From DASQFQ01 sp038238015 (GTDB taxonomy: Bacteria > Actinomycetota > Thermoleophilia > Solirubrobacterales > Solirubrobacteraceae), in contig JBBRYA010000001.1 of the NCBI GenBank assembly GCA_038238015.1, positions 62,001 through 126,000 of the forward strand: a stretch of 64,000 bases of DNA. Direction: 5' to 3'. A model generated the notes under the pieces. It saw only the letters and a program-made list of their open reading frames with translations. It had not been told where the DNA came from and did no database searches. The position numbers and the translations under genes are program-made. This document shows positions 41,758 to 51,225 of this stretch, in pieces. Each line of letters starts with the position of its first letter. The stretch's first letter is position 1.

Positions 41758-43323
41758 TCAGGCCGAGGCGCTGCTCTTGGCCCGCGTGCCCGACGCGCGC
41801 GGCTTCTTCGCGGCGGCGGGCTTGGCGCGCTTGCTCGGCGCGCGCTTTGGCTTCGCCGCCGCCGGCTTCCCGAGGACCATGGCCTCGATCTCCTCCAGCG
41901 CGCGCTTCGTGCCGTCCATCAGCGACCACACGTCGTCGATCTGGTCGCGGTCGGCGACGATCCCGAAGTCGACGTGGTCGCGGTAGCTCATCGCGGTGAT
42001 GTTGAGCCCGACGCCGTCGATCACGACCGAGACGGGGAAGTGCGCCTGCAGCTGCGCGCCCGCGATGTAGAGCGGGTCGCGCGGGCCGGGGACGTTGGAG
42101 ATCACGAGGTTCAGCGGCGGGCGGGTGCGCCCCAGGACCTCCATGGTCGCCCGCGCGGCACGCGATGCGACCGCGGGCGGGATGAACGCCGTCGCGTCGG
42201 TGAGCAGGTCGGCCGGCAGGGCCTGGTGGCGCTCCTTCGCGTTCTTGAGCAGCTCGTGCGCTCGCAGCAGGCGCCGCCGCGGATCGGGCTCGTCGGTCGG
42301 GATCGGCACGATCATGGTCGAGATCCGGTTGCCGAAGTCGGCGCGCTCGTCCTCGGTGCGCACGGACACCGGGATCATGGCCACGAGCGGATCGTCGGGC
42401 AGCTCGTCGCGTTCGATCAGCCACTCGCGCACCGCGGTGGCGCAGAGCCCGACGATCACGTCGTTGACCGTGATGCCCAGCTCGTTCTTGAGCCGCTTGA
42501 CGCTCTCGAGCGGCAGCGAGCCGAAGGCGAAGCGCCGGTGGCCCGAGATGCGCCCGTTGAAGCTCGTCCGCGGCGGTCGCGCGGTGGTGACCTCGAGCAC
42601 GCCGGCGCTCTCGCCTCCGCCGGTGAGCCCGCGCAGCCGCGAGAGCCCGCGCGTGAGCGTCGGGACGCCGGGAAACGCGTTGGCACCCGGCAGCTCGATC
42701 AGGCTGGGCAGGGTCGGCAGCGCGCGCAGCGCCCGCAGTGGCTGCATCGGGATCCCGAGCAGGCCGCGCCCGAACATCTCGAGCTCACCGGGGATCCGCT
42801 CGCCCACCGCGCCGCCAGACGCGGGCGGGATCTCTTTGCCCTCGGGGCTGGGGTCCAGCAGGATCGAGAGGATCTCGTTGCCCGAGATACCGTCGGCGAC
42901 GGAGTGGTGGACCTTGGTCAGCAGCGCCACGCGGCCGCCCTCGAGGCCGTGGATCACGTAGAGCTCCCACAGCGGCCGCGTGCGGTCGAGCGGGCGCGCG
43001 AAGATGCGCGCGACGGTCTCGGCGACCTGGCGGTCGTCGCCGGGAGGGGGCACCGCGCTGTCGCGGATGTGGAAGTCGAGGTCGAAGTCTGGGTCCTCGG
43101 CCCAGTACGGGAAGTCGATCCCCAGCGGGACGTTCACGAGCTTGCGCCGGAACGGCGGCAGCAGGTGTAGGCGGTCGCCGACCAGGCGGCAGATGTCGCG
43201 CAGCTCGAGCGTGCCGCCCGGCGCCGTGGAGGGGTCGTAGACGGCGAGGCCGCCGACGTGGCCGTAGGTCCGCGAGGACTCCACCGCGAGGAACTGGGCG
43301 TCGAGGCTCGTCAGCTGTTGCAT
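41758..43323 (-). CDS. Wax ester synthase / diacylglycerol acyltransferase (WS/DGAT)
   Basis: The 521-residue protein has the acyltransferase motif HHSVADGISG (HHxxxDG, about residue 137). Family features include LTSLDAQFLAVES at the N-terminus and NLVISNVPGP (about 355). WS/DGAT enzymes make triacylglycerol or wax esters from acyl-CoA. The C-terminus is extended by a Lys/Ala-rich basic tail (about 40 residues) that could bind membranes or lipid-droplet surfaces. It lies 4 bases from the convergent acyltransferase stop. Confidence 0.93.
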   Translation of the reverse strand: MQQLTSLDAQFLAVESSRTYGHVGGLAVYDPSTAPGGTLELRDICRLVGDRLHLLPPFRRKLVNVPLGIDFPYWAEDPDFDLDFHIRDSAVPPPGDDRQVAETVARIFARPLDRTRPLWELYVIHGLEGGRVALLTKVHHSVADGISGNEILSILLDPSPEGKEIPPASGGAVGERIPGELEMFGRGLLGIPMQPLRALRALPTLPSLIELPGANAFPGVPTLTRGLSRLRGLTGGGESAGVLEVTTARPPRTSFNGRISGHRRFAFGSLPLESVKRLKNELGITVNDVIVGLCATAVREWLIERDELPDDPLVAMIPVSVRTEDERADFGNRISTMIVPIPTDEPDPRRRLLRAHELLKNAKERHQALPADLLTDATAFIPPAVASRAARATMEVLGRTRPPLNLVISNVPGPRDPLYIAGAQLQAHFPVSVVIDGVGLNITAMSYRDHVDFGIVADRDQIDDVWSLMDGTKRALEEIEAMVLGKPAAAKPKRAPSKRAKPAAAKKPRASGTRAKSSASA

Positions 43324-43368
43324 CCTCTGCTCCTTCCCCTTGCGCGGCCGCGCGAACCGCTCGCCTGC

Positions 43369-44394
43369 TCAGGCCGCGACCGCCTCGAGCGTCGCCGAGA
43401 GCGCGAGGGCGATCCCCTCGTCGTTCACGTCGAGGTGGGTCACCGCGCGGACGGTGCGCTCGTCGAGCGCGCCCATCACGACGCCCGCGACGGCGAGCTG
43501 GGTGCACAGGCCCGGCGCGTCGGCGACGCGGAAGACGACGATGTTGGTCTCGACCGTTGCCGGGTCGATCTCGATCCCGGGCAGCCCGGCCAGGCCGTCG
43601 GCCAGCGCCCGCGCCCGCCGGTGGTCCTCGGCGAGGCGCTCGACGTGGTGGTCGAGCGCATACAGGGCGCCGGCGGCGACGATGCCGGCCTGGCGCAGGG
43701 CGCCGCCGAGCATCTGCTTGTAGCGCCAGGCCTCCTCGATCAGCTCGTGCGAGCCGGCGAGCGCCGCGCCCATCGGCGCGCCAAGGCCCTTGGAGAAGTC
43801 GATCCATGCGCTGTCGAAGCCCTCGGACCACTCGCTCGCCGGGATCCCGGTGGCCACCACCGCGTTCATCAGGCGCGCCCCGTCGAGGTGCAGGCGCAGC
43901 TCGTTGGCCTTCGCGACCTCGATCACGTCGCGCAGCTGGCGCAACGGCCAGACGTGGCCGCCCGCGAGGTTCGTCGTCTGCTCCACGCACACCAGCCGTG
44001 AGCGCGGGTTGTAGCGGTCCCCCGGCGGCCGCATGGCGGCCGCGAGGGCATCGGCGTCGAACATGCCGCGCTCGCCGTCCAGCGGGCAGAGCACGGCGCC
44101 GGAGATCGCCGCCGGGCCCCCGGCCTCGGCCTTGATCGGGTGCGAGGTGCGGTGCAGGTAGGTCTCGTCGCCGCCGGGGCGCGTGTGCAGGCGCACCCCG
44201 ATCGCGTTGCACATCGTGCCCGACGGGAGGAAGACGGCGGCCTCGAAGCCGAGCAGCTCGGCCACGCGCTCGCAGAGGGCATTGACCGTGGGGTCGCCGA
44301 AGTGCTGCTCGTCACCGACCTCGGCCTCGGCCATCGCCCGGCGCATCTCGGCGGTCGGACGGGTCTGCGTGTCGGAGTAGAGGTTGACGCGCAC
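43369..44394 (-). CDS. Low-specificity L-threonine aldolase family protein
   Basis: The 341-residue PLP enzyme splits threonine-type beta-hydroxy amino acids into glycine and an aldehyde. Landmarks are NLYSDTQTRPT near the N-terminus, FLPSGTMCNAIG, LHLDGARLMNA and the PLP Lys in DFSKGLGAPMGA (about residue 198). GTG 44394 is chosen because family members begin at this point and TAGCGT lies 10 bases upstream; GTG 44406 would place that element inside the gene. Confidence 0.9.
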   Translation of the reverse strand: MRVNLYSDTQTRPTAEMRRAMAEAEVGDEQHFGDPTVNALCERVAELLGFEAAVFLPSGTMCNAIGVRLHTRPGGDETYLHRTSHPIKAEAGGPAAISGAVLCPLDGERGMFDADALAAAMRPPGDRYNPRSRLVCVEQTTNLAGGHVWPLRQLRDVIEVAKANELRLHLDGARLMNAVVATGIPASEWSEGFDSAWIDFSKGLGAPMGAALAGSHELIEEAWRYKQMLGGALRQAGIVAAGALYALDHHVERLAEDHRRARALADGLAGLPGIEIDPATVETNIVVFRVADAPGLCTQLAVAGVVMGALDERTVRAVTHLDVNDEGIALALSATLEAVAA

Positions 44395-44435
44395 GGTCGG
44401 CGGCACGCTAGCGCGCGCGCCACCGACCGGCTCGC

Positions 44436-45362
44436 CTAACCGATCGCCTTCTTGAACACCGCGTAGGCCGGGCGGCGCTTGCCGCTCTCGGTTACCAGCC
44501 CCGCGTCGAAGCGCGAGCTACTCGACTCGCCGAAGAAGCGGTACACATACACGCGTGACAGCCGCGAGCGGTTGCCGCGCCTCTTCGAGTCGTAGCGGTT
44601 GGCCAGCTGGAACAGGTACTTCGTGGCCGTGGCCGCGCGCGTCTCGGAGAACGGGAAGCTCGGGGCGAGCTTGACGATCCCGCCGGTCTCGGTGAGCCAG
44701 ACCTGGCCCGGGACGGTGCGCAGCAGCGTGGTCAGGCCCTTGGTCTGGTGGCGGTTGACGTCCTTGTAGTTGTGCAGGCCCCAGATGCGCCCGCGGCCGT
44801 GGGAGGCGCGAAGGAACCCGCGCAGGTAGGTGGCCACGTCGCTGGAGTCGAGCACGTCCGCCGCGACGATCTTGCAGCGCGAGCAGACGCCGCGGACGAC
44901 GTTGTAGTAGCGGACGGCGAGCTTGGGCTTGCGGTAGGTCGGCTGGGAGATGTGGTTGGCCTCGTTCCAGGCCGCGAAGCTCTTCGCGTAGGAGTACTTC
45001 GCGTGGAAGCGCTTTACCGAGCTGCGGAAGGCCGCGGCGCTGGGCGCGCGGCAGACCTTGGCCTTGGAGTAGTGGTTGTTGACGAAGCAGCCGCGGTGCG
45101 CGGAGAAGGTCACGAGCACGTCCTGCTTGTGCGCCTGCGCGGCGCGCATGTAGGCGTCGACCTCGCCGACCTCGCTGGAGGTCTTGTACCAGTCCCAGGC
45201 GAGGATGAAGCGGGCCTGCTTGAGGTGCAGCGAGCGCCAGTCGGGATTGGCGAAGACGCGTGCGTCCTGCTCTGAGAGCCCGACGCTGTAGCGGGCCTGG
45301 GCGGGCGCCGCGAGGGCGATCGCGAGCAGGGCCATGAGGGGGAGGATCAGTCTGAATCGCAT
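44436..45362 (-). CDS. Secreted glycoside-hydrolase-like protein (TIM barrel)
   Basis: A 308-residue protein with signal peptide (RFRLILPLMALLAIALAAPAQA). It has the pattern of clan-A glycosidases: FAAWNEANH with a likely acid/base Glu (about residue 133) and WLTETGG with a likely nucleophile Glu (about residue 224). DWRSLHLKQARFILAWDW marks an early barrel strand. The family cannot be fixed (GH39/GH53-like in style). Basic, Arg-rich overall, consistent with wall association. ATG 45362 is preferred; 45377 is possible. Confidence 0.72.
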   Translation of the reverse strand: MRFRLILPLMALLAIALAAPAQARYSVGLSEQDARVFANPDWRSLHLKQARFILAWDWYKTSSEVGEVDAYMRAAQAHKQDVLVTFSAHRGCFVNNHYSKAKVCRAPSAAAFRSSVKRFHAKYSYAKSFAAWNEANHISQPTYRKPKLAVRYYNVVRGVCSRCKIVAADVLDSSDVATYLRGFLRASHGRGRIWGLHNYKDVNRHQTKGLTTLLRTVPGQVWLTETGGIVKLAPSFPFSETRAATATKYLFQLANRYDSKRRGNRSRLSRVYVYRFFGESSSSRFDAGLVTESGKRRPAYAVFKKAIG

Positions 45363-45430
45363 AAGGCTCCCAACCATGACACCCGCTCAGAGTTTCGGCG
45401 CGTCGGGTTCGTAGTCTCTGTGGGACGGAT

Positions 45431-47305
45431 ATGGCCCTGGACACCGAGGATCGCGCCTCCAAGCTCGCCGAGCAGCGCAAGGGCCTGCCCGACCAGCCCG
45501 GGGTCTACGTGTTCCGCGACGCGCGCGGGCGCGTCATCTACGTCGGCAAGGCCAAGTCGATCCGCAAGCGCGTGGCGTCGCACTTCTCCGCGCGCGGCGC
45601 CGTCCGCGACTTCATCGACCACATCGAGTACCTGGTGGTCGCCACCGAGGCCGAGGCCCTGCTCACCGAGCAGAACTTCATCAAGCAGTACAAGCCGCGC
45701 TTCAACATCCGGCTGCGCGACGACAAGTCCTATCCGTTCATCGCGATGTCGCTCGACGAGGACTTCCCCCGCGTCTACTTCACCCGCGAGCGCCACCGCC
45801 GCGATCGTGCCTACTTCGGGCCCTACTCCTCGGCCAAGCGCGTGCGCGGGACGCTCGACCTGCTGGGGAAGATCTTCCTGTTCCGTTCCTGCGAGGGCCC
45901 CGAGCCGGGGCGGCGCTCGGGCTCGCCGTGCCTGGACTACTACATCAAGCGCTGCGCAGCGCCCTGCGTCGGCTTCGTCTCCAAGGAGGAGTACCGCGAG
46001 GGCATCGACGGCGTGATCGCGTTCCTGTCCGGGCGCTTCAAGGAGATCGAGCGCGACCTCGAGAAGCGCATGCACTTCGCCGCCGGGGAGCGCGACTACG
46101 AGCAGGCGGCGATCGAGCGCAACCGCCTGCAGGCCGTGCGGGCGCTGCTCGAGCGCCAGCGCGTCGCCGACGACCGCGGCGCCGGGACCTTCGACGCGGT
46201 CGGGGTCGCCGTCGACGGGACCGAGGCCAACGCCCAGGTCTTCCAGGTCCGCGACGGCGTGCTCTCCGACCGCCAGTCCTTCTACCTGGAGAACCAGGGC
46301 GAGTACGACGTCGGGCGCGCGGCGGAGGAGTTTCTGCTGCAGTACTACGCCAGCGCGATGTCTATCCCGTCGCTGATCGTCGTCCAGCCCGAGGTCGAGG
46401 CCGCCTCCGAGTTGCCGATCCTCGCCGAGATCCTCTCCGAGCGCCGCGGCGGGCCCGTCGAGCTGCGCGCCGCCGAGCGCGGCGGCAAGCGGCGGATCCT
46501 CGAGCTCTCCGAGCGCAACGCCCGCCTCGCGCTCGACCAGGAGAAGCTGCGCTCCGAGCGCCGCCGCCAGCAGCGGGTCGAGTCGCTTGACGCGCTGCAG
46601 GGCGCGCTCGGCCTCGAGACGCTGCCAGTGCGGATCGAGTGCTTCGACATCTCCAACCTCGGCGGCACCCACACCGTCGCCTCGATGGTCGTCTTCGAGG
46701 GCGGGGCGGCCAAGAAGTCCGATTACCGTCGCTTCACCATTCGCACCGTCGAGGGCTCCGATGATTACGCGTCGATGACCGAGGTCCTTCAGCGGCGCTA
46801 CGCGCAATGGGAGAAGCAGGCCGAGCGCTCGCCCTACGACGCCGACCGCGACGCGTCCTTCGCCGCGCTGCCCAACGTCGTGGTGATCGACGGCGGCCCG
46901 GGGCAGCTCTCGGCCGGCCTCGCGGCGCTCGAGGGCTTCCGGGCGCGCGGCGTGACCGTGATCTCGCTCGCCAAGCGGATCGAGGAGATCTTCATCCCCG
47001 GCCGCGATGCGCCGCTCGTGCTCGCCCACGACACGCCGGAGCTCCAGCTGCTTCAGCGCCTGCGCGACGAGGCCCATCGCTTCGCCATCACCCACCATCG
47101 CATCCGCCGCGACAAGGCGATGACTGAGTCGATCATGGACGAGCTGCCGGGGGTCGGGCCGGCGCGCAAGCGCGCGCTGCTCAAGCACTTCGGCTCTCCC
47201 GAGGCGGTCATGGGCGCGCCCCGCGAGGCGCTGGAGGCCGTGCCCGGGCTGCCCTCGAAGGTGGCGCGCGACCTCTACGCCCATCTCAACAAGACCGGGC
47301 GCTGA
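45431..47305 (+). CDS. uvrC: Excinuclease ABC subunit C (UvrC)
   Basis: This 624-residue nucleotide-excision-repair nuclease makes both incisions around a lesion with UvrAB. The GIY-YIG domain is at residues 15-95 (PGVYVFRDARGRVIYVGKAK), followed by the conserved Cys cluster region (RSCEGPEPGRRSGSPCLDYY, CAAPCVGF) and the UVR motif. The RNase-H-like endonuclease domain is IECFDISNLGGTHTVASMVVF with VVIDGGPGQL, and the C-terminal HhH is ELPGVGPARKRALLKHFGS. It heads the uvrC-rapZ-gap-pgk-tpi-gpmI run. Confidence 0.97.
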   Translation: MALDTEDRASKLAEQRKGLPDQPGVYVFRDARGRVIYVGKAKSIRKRVASHFSARGAVRDFIDHIEYLVVATEAEALLTEQNFIKQYKPRFNIRLRDDKSYPFIAMSLDEDFPRVYFTRERHRRDRAYFGPYSSAKRVRGTLDLLGKIFLFRSCEGPEPGRRSGSPCLDYYIKRCAAPCVGFVSKEEYREGIDGVIAFLSGRFKEIERDLEKRMHFAAGERDYEQAAIERNRLQAVRALLERQRVADDRGAGTFDAVGVAVDGTEANAQVFQVRDGVLSDRQSFYLENQGEYDVGRAAEEFLLQYYASAMSIPSLIVVQPEVEAASELPILAEILSERRGGPVELRAAERGGKRRILELSERNARLALDQEKLRSERRRQQRVESLDALQGALGLETLPVRIECFDISNLGGTHTVASMVVFEGGAAKKSDYRRFTIRTVEGSDDYASMTEVLQRRYAQWEKQAERSPYDADRDASFAALPNVVVIDGGPGQLSAGLAALEGFRARGVTVISLAKRIEEIFIPGRDAPLVLAHDTPELQLLQRLRDEAHRFAITHHRIRRDKAMTESIMDELPGVGPARKRALLKHFGSPEAVMGAPREALEAVPGLPSKVARDLYAHLNKTGR

Positions 47306-47339
47306 GCGAGGCGTCCGGGGTGGGGGAGAGACTGCGCCC

Positions 47340-48251
47340 ATGAGCGGCAACGGCCGCGTCGCGCCGCCCCCGAGCCTCGTCGACCTGGTGATCATCTCCG
47401 GGCTGTCGGGCGCGGGGAAGTCCTCGGCGATGAACGTCTTCGAGGACGCGGGGTACTTCTGCGTCGACAACCTCCCGGCGGAGATGATTCGCTCGCTCGC
47501 GGGGCTCTTCATGCACGGCGGCTCGCGCGTGGCGCGCGCGGCGGTCGTCTGCGACCTGCGCGGCGGCGAGTACTTCGCGCAGCTCGCCGCGGTGCTCGAC
47601 GAACTGCACGTCGACGGGGTCAGCCACCGCGTGGTCTACCTGTGCGCGGATGAGCAGACGCTGCTCAACCGCTACAAGGAGACGCGCCGCCGCCACCCGC
47701 TGGCGCCCGAGGGCAACGTGATCGACGGCATCCGCCGCGAGCAGGACCTGCTCGCCGCCGTCCGCGACCGCGCCGACCTGCAGATCGACACCTCCGGGCT
47801 GAGCGCGTCGATGCTGCGGCGCAAGGTCGCCGCCGACCTGCTCGAGCCCGAGTCCACCGGCCGCCTGGCCGTGACCTTCACCTCCTTCGGGCACAAGCAC
47901 GGCCCTCCGCGCGACGCCGACCTCGCCTTCGACGTGCGCTTCCTGGCCAATCCGCACTACGAGCCCGAGCTGCGGCCGCTGACCGGCTTCGACGAGCGGA
48001 TCGTCGAGTACGTCGGGCGCGACGGGCGCCTGCAGCAGTTCTACGACCACCTCGAGCCGCTGCTGGACTACCTGCTGCCCCAGTACGTCGCCGAGGGCAA
48101 GGCGCACCTGCTGATCGCGATCGGCTGCACCGGCGGCCGCCACCGCTCGGTCGTCGTCGCCGAGCACCTCGCCGGCCACTTCCGGCTCGACGGCGGGTAC
48201 TTCGTCGAGGTCCAGCACCGCGACGTGGCGCGCGCGCCGATCCGCGCCTAG
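47340..48251 (+). CDS. rapZ: RNase adapter protein RapZ / YvcJ family
   Basis: The 303-residue nucleotide-binding protein has Walker A GLSGAGKSS near residue 20, AGYFCVDNLP, the LLNRYKETRRRHPL segment and the conserved C-terminal IGCTGGRHRSVV. In actinobacteria it normally stands in uvrC-rapZ-yvcK-whiA-gap; here gap follows directly. Its exact role in actinobacteria is less certain than in E. coli. Confidence 0.93.
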   Translation: MSGNGRVAPPPSLVDLVIISGLSGAGKSSAMNVFEDAGYFCVDNLPAEMIRSLAGLFMHGGSRVARAAVVCDLRGGEYFAQLAAVLDELHVDGVSHRVVYLCADEQTLLNRYKETRRRHPLAPEGNVIDGIRREQDLLAAVRDRADLQIDTSGLSASMLRRKVAADLLEPESTGRLAVTFTSFGHKHGPPRDADLAFDVRFLANPHYEPELRPLTGFDERIVEYVGRDGRLQQFYDHLEPLLDYLLPQYVAEGKAHLLIAIGCTGGRHRSVVVAEHLAGHFRLDGGYFVEVQHRDVARAPIRA

Positions 48252-48321
48252 GCGCCCTCTCAGGGGCCCGAGGCGCTAGCCTGCGGCGCCAAGGGCAGGC
48301 GATCCGGAGGGTGTTCAAGAC

Positions 48322-49341
48322 ATGTCGGTACGGGTGGGGATCAACGGCTTCGGCCGGATCGGCCGCAACGTGTTCCGCGCGGCGCACGAGCGAAACGCGG
48401 ACATCGAGTGGGTGGCGGTCAACGACCTGACCGACGCCAGGACGCTGGCGCACCTGCTCAAGTACGACTCGACCCTCGGGCCGTTCCCCGGCACCGTGGA
48501 GGTCTCGGGCGACTCGATCGTGGTGGACGGCACGGAGATCAGGGTGCTCGCCGAGCGCGACCCGGGCGCGCTGCCCTGGGGCGACCTCGGCGCCGACGTC
48601 GTCATCGAGTCCACGGGCTTCTTCACCAAGCGCGAGGATGCGGCCAAGCACCTCGAGGCCGGCGCGCAGAAGGTGATCATCTCGGCCCCGGCGACCGACC
48701 CCGACGTCACCGTCGCGCTGGGCGTCAACTTCGACGACGCCTACGACCCCGATCAGCACCACATCATCTCCAACGCCTCCTGCACGACCAACTGCCTCGC
48801 CCCAGTCGCCAAGGTGCTGCACGAGGCGGTCGGCATCGAGCGCGGGCTGATGACCACGATCCACGCCTACACGGCCGACCAGCGCCTGCAGGACATGCCC
48901 CACTCCGACCTGCGCCGGGCGCGCGCCGCCGCGATCAACCTGATCCCCGCGAGCACCGGCGCCGCCAAGGCGGTCGGGCTGGTACTCCCCGAGCTCGAGG
49001 GCAAGCTGACCGGCTTCGCGATCCGCGCGCCGCTCCCGACGGGCTCGGTCGTGGACCTCACCGCCGTCGTGTCCCGCGAGACCTCGGTGGAGGAGATCAA
49101 CGAGGCGTTCAAGGGCAAGTCCGACACCGGGGCGCTCGAGGGCATCCTGCGCTACACCGACGACCCGATCGTGTCCTCGGACATCGTCAAGACGACGCAC
49201 TCGGCGATCTTCGACTCCGAGCTGACCGTGGTGCTCGACGGCACGCTGGTCAAGGTCGTCGCCTGGTACGACAACGAGTGGGGGTACTCCAACCGCTGCG
49301 TCGAGCTCGCGCAGCGCGTCCTGGTGCATGCGCACGCTTGA
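48322..49341 (+). CDS. gap: Glyceraldehyde-3-phosphate dehydrogenase, type I
   Basis: The 339-residue glycolytic enzyme has NAD-binding GINGFGRIGRNVFRA at the N-terminus, catalytic Cys in ASCTTNCLAP, YTADQRLQDMPH, and the C-terminal WYDNEWGYSNR. A 40-base leader after TAGCCT contains GGAGGG upstream of ATG 48322. Its end overlaps the pgk start by 14 bases. Confidence 0.97.
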   Translation: MSVRVGINGFGRIGRNVFRAAHERNADIEWVAVNDLTDARTLAHLLKYDSTLGPFPGTVEVSGDSIVVDGTEIRVLAERDPGALPWGDLGADVVIESTGFFTKREDAAKHLEAGAQKVIISAPATDPDVTVALGVNFDDAYDPDQHHIISNASCTTNCLAPVAKVLHEAVGIERGLMTTIHAYTADQRLQDMPHSDLRRARAAAINLIPASTGAAKAVGLVLPELEGKLTGFAIRAPLPTGSVVDLTAVVSRETSVEEINEAFKGKSDTGALEGILRYTDDPIVSSDIVKTTHSAIFDSELTVVLDGTLVKVVAWYDNEWGYSNRCVELAQRVLVHAHA

Positions 49342-50458
49342 CGACCTCGACGTCGAGGGCAAGCGGGTCCTCGTCCGGGTGGACTTCAACGTTCCCCTGA
49401 AGGACGGCGCCATCACCGACGACTCGCGGATCCAGGGCGCGCTGCCGACCCTGCGCGAGCTGCGCTCCAAGGGAGCGCGACTGCTGCTCGCCGCCCACCT
49501 CGGCCGCCCGAAGGGTCGCGAGCCCGAGCTGTCGCTCGCGCCGGTCGCGGCGCGGCTCTCGGAGCTGCTGGGCGAGGACGTGGCGCTCGCCCCCGATCTC
49601 GACGACGTGCCCGGCGGGAACGTGGTGATGCTCGAGAACGTGCGTTACGAGCCCGGGGAGACCGAGAACGATCGCGCGCTGGCCGGGCGCTACGCCGCGC
49701 TGGCCGACCTCTACGTCAACGACGCCTTCGGCGCCGCCCATCGCGCCCATGCCTCCACTGAGGCGGTGGCGCACCTGCTGCCCTCCGCCGCCGGCCGGCT
49801 GCTCGAGCGCGAGGTGGCGACGCTGACGGGCATCCTCGAGGCGCCGCGGCGCCCGCTTGTGGCGGTGGTCGGCGGCGCCAAGGTGACCGACAAGATCGGC
49901 GTGCTCGACGCGTTCCTGGACCGCGCCGACGCGGTGCTGATCGGCGGGGCGATGTGCTTCCCGTTCTTCAAGGCCGAGGGCCACGACGTCGGGGACTCGC
50001 TGTGCGAGGCCGAGGGCGTCGAGCCCGCGCGCGAGGCGGAGGCCAAGGGGGAGGGCAAGCTCGGGCTCCCCGACGACCTCGTCGCGGGTCGCGCGTTCTC
50101 CGCCGACACTGAGGTCGACGCGCTCGACGGGATCGACGTCCCCGACGGCTGGATGGGCCTCGACATCGGGCCCCGCAGCGCGAAGCGCTACGCCGAGACG
50201 ATCGCGGGCGCGGGCACCGTGTTCTGGAACGGCCCGATGGGCGCCTTCGAGCTCGAGCCGTTCGCGGCCGGCACGCGCATCGTGGCCGAGGCCGTCGCGG
50301 CGGCGCCGGGCACCACGGTCGTCGGCGGTGGGGACTCGGTGGCCGCGCTCAGGCAGTTCGGCCTGGCCGAGAAGGTCGACCACGTCTCGACCGGCGGCGG
50401 CGCGACGCTGGAGCTGATCGAGGGCAAGCCCCTGCCCGGCGTGGAGGCGCTGTCGTGA
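49328..50458 (+). CDS. pgk: Phosphoglycerate kinase
   Basis: The 376-residue enzyme makes ATP from 1,3-bisphosphoglycerate. Motifs are VLVRVDFNVPL, AAHLGRPKG, ENVRYEPGE, VGGAKVTDKIGV and the C-terminal GGGDSVAAL with STGGGATLE. ATG 49328 lies inside the gap gene. It is slightly short for the family, mainly in loops. Confidence 0.97.
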   Translation: MRTLDDLDVEGKRVLVRVDFNVPLKDGAITDDSRIQGALPTLRELRSKGARLLLAAHLGRPKGREPELSLAPVAARLSELLGEDVALAPDLDDVPGGNVVMLENVRYEPGETENDRALAGRYAALADLYVNDAFGAAHRAHASTEAVAHLLPSAAGRLLEREVATLTGILEAPRRPLVAVVGGAKVTDKIGVLDAFLDRADAVLIGGAMCFPFFKAEGHDVGDSLCEAEGVEPAREAEAKGEGKLGLPDDLVAGRAFSADTEVDALDGIDVPDGWMGLDIGPRSAKRYAETIAGAGTVFWNGPMGAFELEPFAAGTRIVAEAVAAAPGTTVVGGGDSVAALRQFGLAEKVDHVSTGGGATLELIEGKPLPGVEALS

Positions 50459-51225
50459 CCCGCACGCCCCTGATCGCCGGCAACTGGAAGATGCACAAGA
50501 CGATCGCCGAGGCCGAGCGCTTCATCCAGTCGCTGCTGCCGCTCGTGTCCTCGGTCGAGGACGTGGACGTCGCGGTTTGCGTACCGTTCCTGACGCTGCA
50601 GGCGCTCGTCGACTCCGCCCGCGGCTCGCGCGTGGAGATCTTCGCCCAGACCATGCACGAGGCCGACGACGGGGCGTTCACCGGAGAGGTCTCGCCGCAG
50701 ATGCTCTCCGAGATCGACGTGGCGGGCGTGGTGCTCGGACATTCCGAGCGGCGCCAGCTGTTCGGCGAGACCGACCGTGCGCTGCAGCTGAAGGTCGCGG
50801 CGGCGCTGCAGTGGGACCTTGCCCCGATCCTCTGCGTCGGCGAGACCGAGGAGGAGCGCGAGCGCGGCGACATGGAGCGCAAGCTGCGCCACCAGGTCCG
50901 CGAGGGCCTGGAGAAGGTCGAGGTCGCGCGGCTCCCCGAGGTGGTGGTGGCCTACGAGCCGATCTGGGCGATCGGCACCGGCAAGGTCGCGACGCCGGAG
51001 CAGGCGCAGGAGGCGGTTGGCTTCGTCCGCGCGCTGGTCGAGGACATCGACAAGGAGGCCGGCGGGCAGGTGCGCATCCTCTACGGCGGCTCGCTCAAGC
51101 CCGACAACGCGCAGGAGCTGCTGGCGCTGCCCGACGTCGACGGCGCGCTGGTCGGCGGCGCGAGCCTCGAGCCCGCAGACCTCGCGGCCATCGTCGAGAC
51201 CGCCCAGGCCCTGCGCACCGCGTGA
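50455..51225 (+). CDS. tpiA: Triosephosphate isomerase
   Basis: The 256-residue TIM barrel has GNWKMHKT, catalytic His in LGHSERR, catalytic Glu in AYEPIWAIGTGK and phosphate-binding LYGGSLKPDN. GTG 50455 overlaps the pgk stop (GTGA) and the stop overlaps gpmI by one base. Confidence 0.97.
   Translation: MTRTPLIAGNWKMHKTIAEAERFIQSLLPLVSSVEDVDVAVCVPFLTLQALVDSARGSRVEIFAQTMHEADDGAFTGEVSPQMLSEIDVAGVVLGHSERRQLFGETDRALQLKVAAALQWDLAPILCVGETEEERERGDMERKLRHQVREGLEKVEVARLPEVVVAYEPIWAIGTGKVATPEQAQEAVGFVRALVEDIDKEAGGQVRILYGGSLKPDNAQELLALPDVDGALVGGASLEPADLAAIVETAQALRTA

Noticed and set aside
41713..43170. Plus-strand frame opposite the WS/DGAT gene
   Set aside because: The WS/DGAT motif HHxxxDG and family features lie on the minus strand; the opposing frame is a shadow.
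45347..47512. Long minus-strand frame opposite uvrC
   Set aside because: UvrC is certain on the plus strand; the antisense product has low-complexity composition and no domain.
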